A program made the position numbers and the translations under genes. The notes below the pieces were generated by a model. That model was given only the letters and a program-made list of their open reading frames with translations. It searched no databases and was not told where the DNA came from. A stretch of 64,000 nucleotides of DNA from contig NZ_AUPM01000003.1 in assembly GCF_003265365.1 (NCBI RefSeq), positions 1 to 64,000 on the forward strand. Reading direction: 5' to 3'. The stretch is from Petrotoga sp. 9PW.55.5.1 (GTDB lineage Bacteria; Thermotogota; Thermotogae; Petrotogales; Petrotogaceae). How positions within the stretch are numbered: the first letter of the stretch is position 1; every line of letters begins with the position of its first letter. Shown here piece by piece: positions 33,760-42,966 of the stretch.

Positions 33760-35062
33760 CTTCTTCACCTCCGGTGATTTTTCTAAAAAAAGTTTTAAAG
33801 GCACTAGAGCTTTTGCTTGTTGTTTTTTCTTTTTTATTCGAATTTGAAAGATGTTCTTTAGTGTTTTCATAATAAAGATCTTCTTCTAATAAATCAAGTC
33901 TGTATCTCTCAACAATACCAAAAACAGGTAAATAATCTGGATCTTTTCTTATTTCTTCAGGTATATTTCTAAAAGAATCTACGGAAACTAAAGAACTTTT
34001 TCTAAAATTCTCCCCCATGAGCTCTTTTATAGTGCTTTCAATATTTCTGATTTTAGATCCTCCACCAGTTATGACAATTCCACCTTGCAAAGCCCCTACC
34101 TCGAAGGTTCGTTCATACCCAATTTTAGAAAGTTCTCCATTCAATCTACTGACTATCTCTCTAAGACGGGCAAAAATAATTTTATTTAAAAGCGCTAAGG
34201 GAACATAGGAATAACCACTTCCAGTAAGCAATTGAAAATCCACTTTTTTCATTACTTTAGTATCTCGTGAACAGGAACCTTCTTCCATCAACAACCTGTG
34301 AGCTTCTCTTTCTGAAACTTTTAATATGTTAGATATATCTTTTAATACATATTTCATTCCATATGGGAAGGAATAGAACAATTTTGGAATACCGTCCTTG
34401 AATATAATTATTCTACAAGTACTGTATCCAAAGTCTAATACCGTCACTCCTACATTTCTATCATTAGGGGTAGTTACTATATAACTATTTGATAAAGTAG
34501 AGTCATATATTGGAATTTCAGAAGAATATACAACATCTTTTAGAACGTTTATTAATAAGGAAAAAGAGTTTTCTTCTACCCATACCACATTTAAAGTAGT
34601 TGTTAAAGATTTTTCAGCAAAAAAAGAAACAGGATTTTTTACAGTTTTTTCGTCGATATAGAATTTTACAAAATTGGAATCAAGGACAATTTTCCCTTCT
34701 GAGGTGTATTTTTTTATTACATTTTTCTTTATGTTTCTCAATTCTTTTTCTTTGATTTCTGTTCTTTGACTAAATTCAACGGTAAAATTTTCTTCTGTTA
34801 TATTTAATGAATTCGTAGAATATCCAACAATTATTTCGGGATTTTTTAACTTTTTTTCGTATTCTTGCCTTAAATGTTCAATAAGTGTCGATATGGATTT
34901 ACGCAGAGATTCCATATCTTGAATTTCACCATTTATAATTCCGTCAACAGGCATTTTATCCAGTGAAATAGGAGTTATACTTGAATTTTCGTCAACTTCA
35001 AAATGAATCGCTTTTAAGAAAAAGCTACCAATATCAATTGCAATTATATTTCTTTTTGACAT
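33749..35062 (-). CDS. ftsA: cell division protein FtsA
   Basis: 437 residues from the ATG at 35062. Actin-fold motifs: IAIDIGSFFLKAI (phosphate 1), VTVLDFGYSTCRIIIF (phosphate 2) and IVITGGGSKIRNIESTI (adenosine). SHS2-type inserted domain around 90-170. The expected C-terminal amphipathic membrane helix is near the end (SSAFKTFFRKITGGEEDAL). Anchors FtsZ to the membrane. The start lies one base after the FtsQ-like gene stop. Confidence 0.96.
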   Translation of the reverse strand: MSKRNIIAIDIGSFFLKAIHFEVDENSSITPISLDKMPVDGIINGEIQDMESLRKSISTLIEHLRQEYEKKLKNPEIIVGYSTNSLNITEENFTVEFSQRTEIKEKELRNIKKNVIKKYTSEGKIVLDSNFVKFYIDEKTVKNPVSFFAEKSLTTTLNVVWVEENSFSLLINVLKDVVYSSEIPIYDSTLSNSYIVTTPNDRNVGVTVLDFGYSTCRIIIFKDGIPKLFYSFPYGMKYVLKDISNILKVSEREAHRLLMEEGSCSRDTKVMKKVDFQLLTGSGYSYVPLALLNKIIFARLREIVSRLNGELSKIGYERTFEVGALQGGIVITGGGSKIRNIESTIKELMGENFRKSSLVSVDSFRNIPEEIRKDPDYLPVFGIVERYRLDLLEEDLYYENTKEHLSNSNKKEKTTSKSSSAFKTFFRKITGGEEDAL

Positions 35063-35063
35063 T

Positions 35064-35555
35064 TTAAAGCCCCCGATCATCGATATTAAAAAGCTTTTCA
35101 TTACTAATAAAATATTTCCCAGAATGTAACTGATCAAAATTCTTTATTGCTTTTAGGAAATCATTGGCATCAGGTAACCCCACATAATGGATATTTATGT
35201 TATTATAACAAATTATTTCTTTTTTTTGAAAATCCACTTTCATTACCAAACTTTCCCAATATATACTTTTTATAAAATTGAGTTCTTCATCTAAATGATT
35301 TTTTTCTTCTGAAAAGACTACTTCTATAAACTTCGGTTCAGGATAATCACTTATAAATATTATTGTATCATAAATATCATAATAATAGTATCTATTATCG
35401 TATTTTATATAATAAATACTTTGATTAATGTTTATTTTATCAACTTGACCAAAAATTTTTTGGTTGCTTGATTTATTAAATAGACCTAGTGAAAAAATGC
35501 TGTAGACGAATAAATAAAAATAAAAAAAACTCAACACGAACCGCTTGAACTCCAC
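35064..35555 (-). CDS. short FtsQ/DivIB-like division protein (proposed)
   Basis: 163 residues. One membrane segment at about 5-27 (FVLSFFYFYLFVYSIFSLG). The exported part resembles the second half of FtsQ: PEPKFIEVVF, ELNFIKSIYWESLVMKVDFQ, INIHYVGLPDANDFLKAIKNFDQL (the family's LG.....KL..L) and the closing GKYFISNEKLFNIDDRGL in place of the usual iDlR end. It sits exactly where ftsQ is found, just before ftsA-ftsZ. The POTRA domain is shortened or very divergent. The call rests on position plus a weak pattern. Confidence 0.55.
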   Translation of the reverse strand: MEFKRFVLSFFYFYLFVYSIFSLGLFNKSSNQKIFGQVDKININQSIYYIKYDNRYYYYDIYDTIIFISDYPEPKFIEVVFSEEKNHLDEELNFIKSIYWESLVMKVDFQKKEIICYNNINIHYVGLPDANDFLKAIKNFDQLHSGKYFISNEKLFNIDDRGL

Positions 35556-37480
35556 TAAATATCCAGCTCTTTCACCTTATTAGAATTTGCCTCAATAAAT
35601 TCTCTTCTTACTGCGGGGTCATAACCCATTAAGATTTCTAGCATTTCTTCAGCCATTTCTAAATCTTCCATTTTTATTTTTACTAGCTTTCTAGTATTTC
35701 TATCCATAGTTGTTTCCCTTAATTGATCGGGGTTCATTTCACCTAAACCTTTATATCTCTGAAGTCGATATTTCTTATCAGAGTTTTCTTTTCTTACTTT
35801 TTCAAGTTCTTCATCAGAATAAAGATAAAAGTGCTGTTTACCCACCTCTAATCTGTATAAAGGAGGTTGGGCAATATAAACATGTCCTTCTTCTATAAGA
35901 AGTCGCATGTATTTATGAAATAATGTTAAAACAAGAGTTCTAATGTGAGCTCCGTCTACATCCGCATCTGTCATTATTATAATTTTCCCATATCTTAATT
36001 TAGAAAGATTAAATTCCTCACCAATTCCTGTCCCTAAGGCAGTAATAATATTAGAAATTTGTTCATTTTTTAAAAGTTTCAAAAAATCGGTTTTTTCTGC
36101 ATTGAGTATTTTTCCTCTAAGTGGTAAAATAGCCTGATAGTTTCTGTCTCTAGCCTGTTTCGCATTACCCCCGGCTGAATCTCCTTCTACAATAAATAGT
36201 TCTGATTCATTTAAATCTTTTGAGGTACAATCTGCCAATTTTCCGGGTAATGTAGTACTTTCAAATATAGTTTTACGTTTAATATTCTCGCGTGCTTTCT
36301 TTGCAGCAATTCTCTTTTTATAAGATAAATATATTCTTTCAAAAATATTTTTTGCCTCTTTAATATTAGCATCGTAATATAAAGACAGTTTTTCGGAGGT
36401 AATTTGGTTTACAGCTTCTCTAGCTACTCTTGATCCAAGTCGCCCTTTTGTTTGGCCTTCAAAGACTGGATTTGGCATTTTAATATGAATTATTGACAAT
36501 AATCCTTCCCGTACATCCTCACCACTAAAATTTTCATCTTTTTCTTTTAGAACGTTATACTTTCTTGCGTATTCATTAGATAATCTTGTTAATGCTTGTT
36601 TAAATCCCGATTCATGCTCTCCTCCGTCAACGGTTCTGATATTATTAACAAAGGAAATAATATTGCTATCTTCAGAATCTGTATAAACAAATTCTATTTC
36701 AACTTGAATTTCAGATTCATTTTTACTATGCTGGTAAGAACCATATAAATAAATAGGTTCTGAAATTGGGTTCATTTTTCTGCGTTTGAGAATATAGCTT
36801 ATAAACTCTTTCAAACCACCTTGAAAATGAAATTCTTGTCTATAATCTCTTTTTTTATCCTCAAAAAATATTTTCAAATTAGGATTAAGAAAAGCAATTT
36901 CTTTTAACCGGTTTTCTATAAGTCTTGATTCAACAGTTATATCCCCATCATCAAATATTTCTTCATCAGGTAAGAATTTAACGCAGGTTCCCGACTTATT
37001 AGTTTCCCCAATAACAGTTACCTCCGTCTGCGGTATACCTTTAAGGTATTTTTGATAATAGATTTTACCATTTCTATATACTTTGACCTCCATATATTTT
37101 GATAGAGCATTTACAACGGAAGCCCCAACACCATGAAGTCCTCCACTAACTTTATAAGCTTTTTTATCGAATTTACCGCCTGCGTGAAGAGATGTCATAA
37201 CCAATTCAAGAGTGTTTTTCTTTTCCGTTGGATGTATGTCTATCGGAATTCCTCTTCCATTATCTTCAATTTCTATCGAATTATCTTCGTTGAAAGTTAC
37301 ATTTATGACATCGCAGTAACCATTGACATGTTCATCAATAGCATTGTCAATTATTTCATAAACCATATGGTTCAGGCCAGACTTTCCGGTTGATCCTATG
37401 TACATCCCTGGCCTCAATCTAACAGGTTCTAACCCTTTTAACACTTTTATATCGTATCCAGAATATTCTTTTTGAACCAT
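35555..37480 (-). CDS. gyrB: DNA gyrase subunit B
   Basis: 641 residues, normal. GHKL ATPase motifs: EIIDNAIDEHVNGYCD (about 41-56), DNGRGIPID, GGLHGVGASVVNALS. Transducer VREGLLSIIHIKMPNPVFEGQTKGRLGS. TOPRIM acids EGDSAGGNAKQARDRNYQAI (about 432) and MTDADVDGAHIRTL (about 505). C-terminal QRYKGLGEMNPDQL. It introduces or relaxes supercoils with GyrA. The pair could also be a topoisomerase IV-type ParE, but Thermotogota usually carry gyrase. Gene order dciA-gyrB resembles the origin region of Actinobacteria. Confidence 0.96.
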   Translation of the reverse strand: MVQKEYSGYDIKVLKGLEPVRLRPGMYIGSTGKSGLNHMVYEIIDNAIDEHVNGYCDVINVTFNEDNSIEIEDNGRGIPIDIHPTEKKNTLELVMTSLHAGGKFDKKAYKVSGGLHGVGASVVNALSKYMEVKVYRNGKIYYQKYLKGIPQTEVTVIGETNKSGTCVKFLPDEEIFDDGDITVESRLIENRLKEIAFLNPNLKIFFEDKKRDYRQEFHFQGGLKEFISYILKRRKMNPISEPIYLYGSYQHSKNESEIQVEIEFVYTDSEDSNIISFVNNIRTVDGGEHESGFKQALTRLSNEYARKYNVLKEKDENFSGEDVREGLLSIIHIKMPNPVFEGQTKGRLGSRVAREAVNQITSEKLSLYYDANIKEAKNIFERIYLSYKKRIAAKKARENIKRKTIFESTTLPGKLADCTSKDLNESELFIVEGDSAGGNAKQARDRNYQAILPLRGKILNAEKTDFLKLLKNEQISNIITALGTGIGEEFNLSKLRYGKIIIMTDADVDGAHIRTLVLTLFHKYMRLLIEEGHVYIAQPPLYRLEVGKQHFYLYSDEELEKVRKENSDKKYRLQRYKGLGEMNPDQLRETTMDRNTRKLVKIKMEDLEMAEEMLEILMGYDPAVRREFIEANSNKVKELDI

Positions 37481-37498
37481 TCCAACACCTCCAGCTTT

Positions 37499-37789
37499 TC
37501 AAGGGACCAGCTTGATCTTTTTCACGATCTCTATTCCATACATTTTATTGATTTTTTCAATTAAGCTTCTTTCTCTAAACAAAATTTCTTGTTTTACATA
37601 ATTGTTAGAGCAACTTAACTCTAAAATTCTCTCTTTCATTTGATAGTTTTTTATAATTACATGATTTGATAAATTCTCAGGCACACATAGTGGGAGAAAT
37701 TCCTTCAATTTTGTTAATATATATATTTTTTGATAAATCTTACTATTTTCAGATAGATTTTTTAAAACATGTTCAAAATTTTGTTCCAT
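37499..37789 (-). CDS. dciA: DciA-like replicative helicase operator (DUF721)
   Basis: 96 residues. The helical start and then ILELSCSNNYVKQEILFRERSLIEKINKMYGIEIVKKIKLV follow the DUF721 pattern (L.v.v.s..w..eL......li..iN...g..v..i). DciA loads the DnaB helicase in bacteria lacking DnaC/DnaI and is often encoded beside gyrB. Small and divergent, with only the KH-like core and no long tail. 18 bases upstream of gyrB. Confidence 0.75.
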   Translation of the reverse strand: MEQNFEHVLKNLSENSKIYQKIYILTKLKEFLPLCVPENLSNHVIIKNYQMKERILELSCSNNYVKQEILFRERSLIEKINKMYGIEIVKKIKLVP

Positions 37790-37814
37790 AACAAATCAGT
37801 TATAATTAATTATC

Positions 37815-38630
37815 TTAATCTTCAATTTTTTCGGTTATAAAATCTTTCCAGTTATCGAGTATGGCTTCAGTAACGACTCCAGGAACAGTAAAGGTGAAAT
37901 CAGGAAAGATTCTTCTAACAGGTACAATACCTCTTGAAGTATGAGTAAGAAAAACTTCTTCAGCTGACAAGACTTCCCATACTTCAACATTTTGTTTTTC
38001 TTCAATCTCCATAGATAGATCTTTAGATAACTGTATAACATCTTCTCTAGTAATACCAGGTAATACTCCAGAAGAAATATGAGGAGTAATTAAAATTCCT
38101 CCGCTTACATAAAAAATATTTGAATAAGTACCTTCAGAAACATATCCGAATTCATTTAAAATAATTGAGTCATAATAATAATCATATTTTTTATGAACAT
38201 ACTTAATTGACCCGTTCAAAGGTGTTTTAACATAATAGGGTACAATTGGAGAAAGAGGTTTTCTTTCTCTAGCAATATTTATAACTACCCCTTCTTCAAT
38301 CAAGTCATCATTTACTATCAGATTTTCAACAAAACAATAAAATGATTTATATTTAGATGTAAAAGGAGTGATATAAATTTTATAACGATATTCTTTATAA
38401 TCATGAATTTTTTTTGCCTGTTCCAAAACAGTTCTAATTTTATCAAGGGGTGGGAATTCAAGGCCCATAAAACCACATGAACGTTTAAGTCTTTCATAAT
38501 GTCGTTTTAAATTATAAGGTAGACCAGAATAAGTTCTTAAAACTTCATATACAGAATACCCATTCACAAATCCTTCGTCATCTGCATTTACTAAAGGAAA
38601 CTCAACCCATTCTTTTCCATTAAAAAACAT
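37815..38630 (-). CDS. class IV aminotransferase (branched-chain or D-amino acid type)
   Basis: 271 residues from the ATG at 38630 after AAGGGGTGG; the longer frame runs into mtaB. The fold-type IV features are present: NADDEGFVNGYSVYEVLRTY, HYERLKRSCGFMG, the likely PLP lysine in NGSIKYVHKKYDYYYDSI (about 150-160), SEGTYSNIFYV, and ISSGVLPGITREDVI. It could be IlvE, D-amino acid aminotransferase or aminodeoxychorismate lyase; the YEVLRTY and LPGITR parts favour the first two. It overlaps mtaB by 11 bases. Confidence 0.88.
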   Translation of the reverse strand: MFFNGKEWVEFPLVNADDEGFVNGYSVYEVLRTYSGLPYNLKRHYERLKRSCGFMGLEFPPLDKIRTVLEQAKKIHDYKEYRYKIYITPFTSKYKSFYCFVENLIVNDDLIEEGVVINIARERKPLSPIVPYYVKTPLNGSIKYVHKKYDYYYDSIILNEFGYVSEGTYSNIFYVSGGILITPHISSGVLPGITREDVIQLSKDLSMEIEEKQNVEVWEVLSAEEVFLTHTSRGIVPVRRIFPDFTFTVPGVVTEAILDNWKDFITEKIED

Positions 38631-39924
38631 GAGATACCACCCCTTTATTTTCTTCTGAAACAGATGAAATTTTGGTTTGAATAAATATTCCTTTTTTAAT
38701 TTCGCTATTTTCATAGGCAATATTGTGAGGAATGTAATATTCATCATAACCAAAAAATCTTTTATTTAAAGATTGTTCAACAAGTACGGTTGTTATAGAA
38801 TTAATCATTTTATTTAAATAGTTAAATTTGGATATTTCCGAGATTTCTCGAATCTTTTTTAAACGGTTTTTCTTTTCTTTTTCAGGTATTTGCTTATCCA
38901 TTTTAGCAGCTAAAGTTCCTTCTCTAACAGAGTATCTGAAACCATGTACTTTTAGTATATCAAGATTTTTTATTGAATCCAACATTATTCTAAGGTCATC
39001 TTCATTTTCACCTGGAAATCCTATAATCAAATCACAAGTAATTGAAAATTTCGGGTCATTCTTTCTTAAATTTTCTATTGATTTGTAAATCATCTTTCTA
39101 CTATAATTTCTTTTCATTAATTTTAACACTTTATCAGAAAAATGTTGAATTGATATGTGAGCATGTTTTTCAAAAATGGGATAAGCATTTAGAATATTTG
39201 ATAATTCAATATTTATATCCTCAGGATATAAAGAAGTTAATCGAATCCTAATATTTTCACCTGAAAAAGTTTCACCAATATCTTTAAGAAGATCTGATAA
39301 TTTATCTTCTTTATTAAAGCCATAATAACCCAAATTAGTGCCTGTTAAAACTATTTCCTTGTAGCCCTTAGCAATGAAACTTCTTATACTTTTTAAAATT
39401 TCTTCTTTCGGCAAACTAATTATCTTAAGTCCCCTTAAAAATCTAATTTTACAAAAAGAGCAAGAATTAATGCACCCCTCTTCAATTGGCAAAAAAACAC
39501 GAGTTCTATCGCCATATGGTTCTTTTGGTAATAAAATTTCATAATTGGTGTCATTACGCCAGAAATAGTAATCTGAAAACACACCAATTTTGTCTAAAAA
39601 AGTGTGGATATTTTTTTTCTCATGATTACCTAAAACCAAGTCAGCTCCAGCTTCGCTTAATTGATATGGATTAGAAACAGCGTAACAACCAACAGCTATT
39701 ATTTTTGAGTTTTTGTTAAGTCTTTTTATTCTTCTAATTATCTGTCTTGATTTTCTCTCTGCTTCGGAAGTTACAGCACAAGTGTTCAAAATATAAATAT
39801 CACTTTCACCGTCTTTTTCTTCGAAAGTTATCTCAAAATTACCAGAAAGTTTATCTGCAATAGCTTGAGTTTCAGCTTGATTCATTTTACATCCCAAAGT
39901 TATTAAGGAAATTTTATTCTTCAT
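38620..39924 (-). CDS. mtaB: tRNA t6A37 methylthiotransferase MtaB (MiaB-like radical SAM)
   Basis: 434 residues. The UPF0004 domain holds three cysteines (TLGCKMNQAE, LNTCAVTSEAERKSRQ, GCYAVS). The radical SAM motif EGCINSCSFCKIRFLRG (C-x3-C-x2-C) is near 155. NYSRKMIYKSIENLR and TCDLIIGFPGENEDD are typical, and a TRAM-like end follows. It adds a methylthio group to t6A37 of ANN-decoding tRNAs. GCKMN and the lack of a longer tail favour MtaB over MiaB or RimO. Confidence 0.92.
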   Translation of the reverse strand: MKNKISLITLGCKMNQAETQAIADKLSGNFEITFEEKDGESDIYILNTCAVTSEAERKSRQIIRRIKRLNKNSKIIAVGCYAVSNPYQLSEAGADLVLGNHEKKNIHTFLDKIGVFSDYYFWRNDTNYEILLPKEPYGDRTRVFLPIEEGCINSCSFCKIRFLRGLKIISLPKEEILKSIRSFIAKGYKEIVLTGTNLGYYGFNKEDKLSDLLKDIGETFSGENIRIRLTSLYPEDINIELSNILNAYPIFEKHAHISIQHFSDKVLKLMKRNYSRKMIYKSIENLRKNDPKFSITCDLIIGFPGENEDDLRIMLDSIKNLDILKVHGFRYSVREGTLAAKMDKQIPEKEKKNRLKKIREISEISKFNYLNKMINSITTVLVEQSLNKRFFGYDEYYIPHNIAYENSEIKKGIFIQTKISSVSEENKGVVSHVF

Positions 39925-40372
39925 TTTCTATCGCTCTATCTAATGATTTACTTAGAATATCGATTCTTCTAATAACTCCAACCAATTTTTCGTTGTTATC
40001 CACAACTGGCAAAATTTTCAATTTGTTTTTGATAATTATATCGGCAACATGCAAAACCGTATCGTTTTGGTACACTTTGTAAGGCTTTTTTATCATGAAT
40101 TCAGATACTGGGTGGTCTAAGATCTTACGTAATCCATGAAAAAACTGTTGACTATCAGGTATAAAAGAAGTGCTTTCCATAAGCTTTAGATATCCGGGTA
40201 GAGAAGCATCGATAATTCCAGTTTCACTTAAATAACCAACTAACGTAAAATCACTCGATACAATGGGAAGAGCTGATAAATTATGTCTTTTACATACAGT
40301 TATAAAATTTTCTACTGTTTCGTCTTCCATCAATGAAGTTAAATCTCTTTCCATTATTTCTCTTGCCTTCAA
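39914..40372 (-). CDS. CBS domain pair protein
   Basis: 152 residues, two CBS motifs only: AREIMERDLTSLMEDETVENFI...LSALPIVSSDFTLVGYLSE and VSEFMIKKPYKVYQNDTVLHVADII...LKILPVVDNNEKLVGVIRRIDIL. Such stand-alone pairs bind AMP/ATP or other nucleotides and regulate a partner. The partner is unknown; the gene lies between a sugar kinase and mtaB. It overlaps mtaB by 11 bases. Confidence 0.9.
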   Translation of the reverse strand: MKAREIMERDLTSLMEDETVENFITVCKRHNLSALPIVSSDFTLVGYLSETGIIDASLPGYLKLMESTSFIPDSQQFFHGLRKILDHPVSEFMIKKPYKVYQNDTVLHVADIIIKNKLKILPVVDNNEKLVGVIRRIDILSKSLDRAIENEE

Positions 40373-40389
40373 TAATTAACACCTCTTTG

Positions 40390-41352
40390 TTATTCTATTC
40401 TTTCTACAGTAAACCTTTTCAAACTTTTTTCTATTTGCGATAAATCACCAATCTTTTTTTCTATATAATCTGTTTTTGAAATAGCGCTTGCCATTCCAAA
40501 TTTAGCTGCTTCAAAATAGTTAAAGCCGTTTTTTATTATATAATACAAAATACCGGACATAAAAGCGTCTCCAGCTCCAAAAAGGTGAGACAATTCTATT
40601 TGTTCATCTGGTTTAAATAACCATAAACCATCATTAGTTGCAACAATATCACCAAACACTTGATAGCTCATGATAACCAACCTAGCTCCGTATTCTATTA
40701 TTTTATTAGAAACATCAATGTATTCTTCAAGACTGTCTAATTTTTTCCCAAATATTTCTGTTCTCCTTCTAAAATCAGGTTTAACCACAGTTGGACAGTT
40801 ATTAATAACTGCTTCCTCAAAATATGGGCCAATTGATTCCATATATGTTGTTTTACCTCTTTTTTTCGCTTCAGAAAGTAGATCAGAATAAACACTAACA
40901 TTTAATCCTTGTGGGATACTTCCCGATATAACCACATGTTCAGTTAAAGATAGTGAATTTTTATATCTTTTTAAGAAATGTTCATAATCATGATTTTTTA
41001 TATAAGGTCCTTTGCTATTAATTGAAGTAATTAAGTTCTTGATAGGGTCAATGATTTCGATATTTTCTCTGCTTTCCTCTTCTGAATAAACAAAATTCAT
41101 TGTAATATTCTCAAAGGAAGAAAGTTTACTTTGAATCATATTTCCTATAAAACCCCCTAGGAAACCAGTAGCAATTGATTTTAAATTTAAATCTGAAAGC
41201 ATGATTGAAACGTTAATTCCCTTTCCACCCGCCTCCATTTTGGAGTTTGAAGGGTTTTCAATCCTATATAAATTTCCAACATCAAAATTTTCTATGATAA
41301 CTTCTCTATCTAATGAAGGATTTAAAGTTACAGATAAAAAGTCATAATCCAT
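40390..41352 (-). CDS. PfkB-family sugar-phosphate kinase (1-phosphofructokinase-like)
   Basis: 320 residues from the ATG at 41352, which has AGGTGG five bases upstream. The start SVTLNPSLDREVIIENFDVGN and AGGKGINVSIMLSDL match the FruK/LacC branch. HVVISGSIPQGLN and the catalytic GAGDAFMSGILYYI (about 255-268) follow. Candidate substrates are fructose-1-phosphate and tagatose-6-phosphate. No PTS genes are visible, so the true substrate is uncertain. It opens the long minus-strand run that includes gyrB and ftsAZ. Confidence 0.88.
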   Translation of the reverse strand: MDYDFLSVTLNPSLDREVIIENFDVGNLYRIENPSNSKMEAGGKGINVSIMLSDLNLKSIATGFLGGFIGNMIQSKLSSFENITMNFVYSEEESRENIEIIDPIKNLITSINSKGPYIKNHDYEHFLKRYKNSLSLTEHVVISGSIPQGLNVSVYSDLLSEAKKRGKTTYMESIGPYFEEAVINNCPTVVKPDFRRRTEIFGKKLDSLEEYIDVSNKIIEYGARLVIMSYQVFGDIVATNDGLWLFKPDEQIELSHLFGAGDAFMSGILYYIIKNGFNYFEAAKFGMASAISKTDYIEKKIGDLSQIEKSLKRFTVERIE

Positions 41353-41385
41353 CAATTCCACCTATCCTTTTTTAGAATCAATTAT

Positions 41386-41394
41386 ATTATATCA
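41386..41394 (-). promoter_or_regulatory. extended -10 promoter for the pfkB-gyrB-ftsZ operon
   Basis: TGATATAAT on the minus strand, about 34 bases upstream of the start at 41352. It is the only clear promoter found before the ten-gene run that follows. Confidence 0.65.
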
Positions 41395-41426
41395 TAACTA
41401 ATGAATCATTAATTAACACAATAATT

Positions 41427-41458
41427 AAAAATAACGGGCAACAATACCCGTTATTTTT
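41427..41458. terminator. intrinsic terminator after the radical SAM gene
   Basis: A 12-bp perfect stem, AAAAATAACGGG with CCCGTTATTTTT, around an 8-base loop. It lies 42 bases past the stop codon of the radical SAM gene and works in that direction (T run on minus strand). Confidence 0.85.
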
Positions 41459-41499
41459 AAATTATAAATATTTTAAATAGTTTTTTGTTACAAAAAGTT

Positions 41500-42945
41500 T
41501 TAAGCTTTCTTGTCAAGGGCTAACTTTTCTTCGTTTTCTGAGTATCTTCTCATTCTCACCTTATAATTATAAACTCCTCTTTTGGAAGGATACTTTTCAG
41601 CATATCCTTCTTCAATCCATAACTTATCAGCATATTTTTTCCATTCTTCAGCGAGTTGATCTAATTCAGGAGCTAATTCATTGATTGTTCTTTCGCTTCC
41701 AGGATGTTGTGGAATAGCATTGAATTTTTTAACCATTGCTCTGAATACTTTAGGGTTGTCTATAATTGGGCACGGTCTGAATAGATTGTCAGAATATGGG
41801 ATAGTTCTCTTATATGCCTCAAAAAATGGTGACTTCAAGATGTCGATAATTCTTTTCTCTCTGATGTTATCTACTGCAAATTGTTGGAATACACAAGGTT
41901 CTGCATACCCTTTAGCATTTATATGCAAATATTTAGCTCCAGATGCTAAACAACCATTAGTCAAAAATCCATGGTTCCAAAAATCAGCAACAAATGCAAA
42001 TTTACCTCCTAACCTCAACTCTTCTAATTTGTGAAATCTTTCATATCTTTGTTCAGGTGTAGGTACGAGGTCCATCGAAGCATCAGCTCCAACGGGCATG
42101 AATTGGAAGATCCATGCGTAGCTAACGTTGTTCTCTTGTAAATAATTCCAAAAGTCATCATTCATTATGGAATCATGATTTTTACTAGTTGCTGTTACTG
42201 AAGCGCCATATATAACTCCATTTTCACTTAATAATTTCCAAGCATTTTCTATCTTTTCGAAAACTCCCTTTCCTCTTCTCCAATCTGTATCTGATTCATA
42301 ACCTTCTATAGAGATTGCTAAAGTTGCATTACCTAATTCTGCTAATCTTTTTGCATTTTCTTCATTTATTAATGTACCATTGGTATAAATTAAGAAGAAA
42401 GAATCGTTGAATTCTTCTAGAACATCAAAAAGATAGGGGTAAACAAAAGGTTCTCCTCCAGTAATTATAAAGAAATATATACCCAAATCGTTGAACTGTC
42501 GAATTACGTCAAATGTTTCTTCTTTTGATAACATGTATTTATGACCATACATTGCTGAATAACAGCCGACACATCTTAAATTACATGCATAAGTTGGCGA
42601 TAAAACTCCCAATTTTGGAAGTACTGTTTCATACTCATGCATCTTTTCTTGTCTAGTTTTTTCCCCAATCGCGAATTCATTAATTATAAGATTATTGATT
42701 ATTTTTTCCACTACTTTAGGACTTGATCTTTTAAAAAGATTCGCCCAATTAACTAGCATGGGATCATGGTTTTGAGCACCTTCAGCTAGTTTTCTTAATC
42801 CACTTTTTGCAGGTTCTTTGGAGAATTTAGATAAAGTCCATAATAATTTACTCAATTGGTCAACATCTGAATTTCTAACAACACTCGTTATTAATTTCGA
42901 ACTTTGTTTTAATAGCATATTTCTCATAGAATCCATAACTGCCAT
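41500..42945 (-). CDS. radical SAM protein of unknown function, TetR-linked
   Basis: 481 residues. A ~110-residue helical N-terminal region precedes PTYACNLRCVGCYSAMYGH (C-x3-C-x2-C, about 118-136). The core has IITGGEPFVYPYLFDVLEEF, FLIYTNGTLINEENAKRL and ISIEGYESDTDWRRGKGVF. A C-terminal region has NGCLASGAKYLHINAKGYAEPCVFQQFA and FRPCPIIDNP, a SPASM-like or related auxiliary-cluster arrangement. It probably installs or releases a modification on a peptide or small molecule. It forms a two-gene unit with the TetR regulator and ends at a strong terminator. Function unknown. Confidence 0.85.
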   Translation of the reverse strand: MAVMDSMRNMLLKQSSKLITSVVRNSDVDQLSKLLWTLSKFSKEPAKSGLRKLAEGAQNHDPMLVNWANLFKRSSPKVVEKIINNLIINEFAIGEKTRQEKMHEYETVLPKLGVLSPTYACNLRCVGCYSAMYGHKYMLSKEETFDVIRQFNDLGIYFFIITGGEPFVYPYLFDVLEEFNDSFFLIYTNGTLINEENAKRLAELGNATLAISIEGYESDTDWRRGKGVFEKIENAWKLLSENGVIYGASVTATSKNHDSIMNDDFWNYLQENNVSYAWIFQFMPVGADASMDLVPTPEQRYERFHKLEELRLGGKFAFVADFWNHGFLTNGCLASGAKYLHINAKGYAEPCVFQQFAVDNIREKRIIDILKSPFFEAYKRTIPYSDNLFRPCPIIDNPKVFRAMVKKFNAIPQHPGSERTINELAPELDQLAEEWKKYADKLWIEEGYAEKYPSKRGVYNYKVRMRRYSENEEKLALDKKA

Positions 42946-42966
42946 TAATAAACACCTCCTGATTTT

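Noticed and set aside
33760-33870. N-terminal extension of FtsZ
   Set aside because: It is ftsA coding sequence in another frame; the ATG at 33759 has a perfect ribosome binding site and the usual FtsZ start.
35555-37480. Calling the gyrB gene parE
   Set aside because: Length, motifs and position next to dciA fit GyrB; ParE cannot be wholly excluded without the partner gene but is less likely in this phylum.
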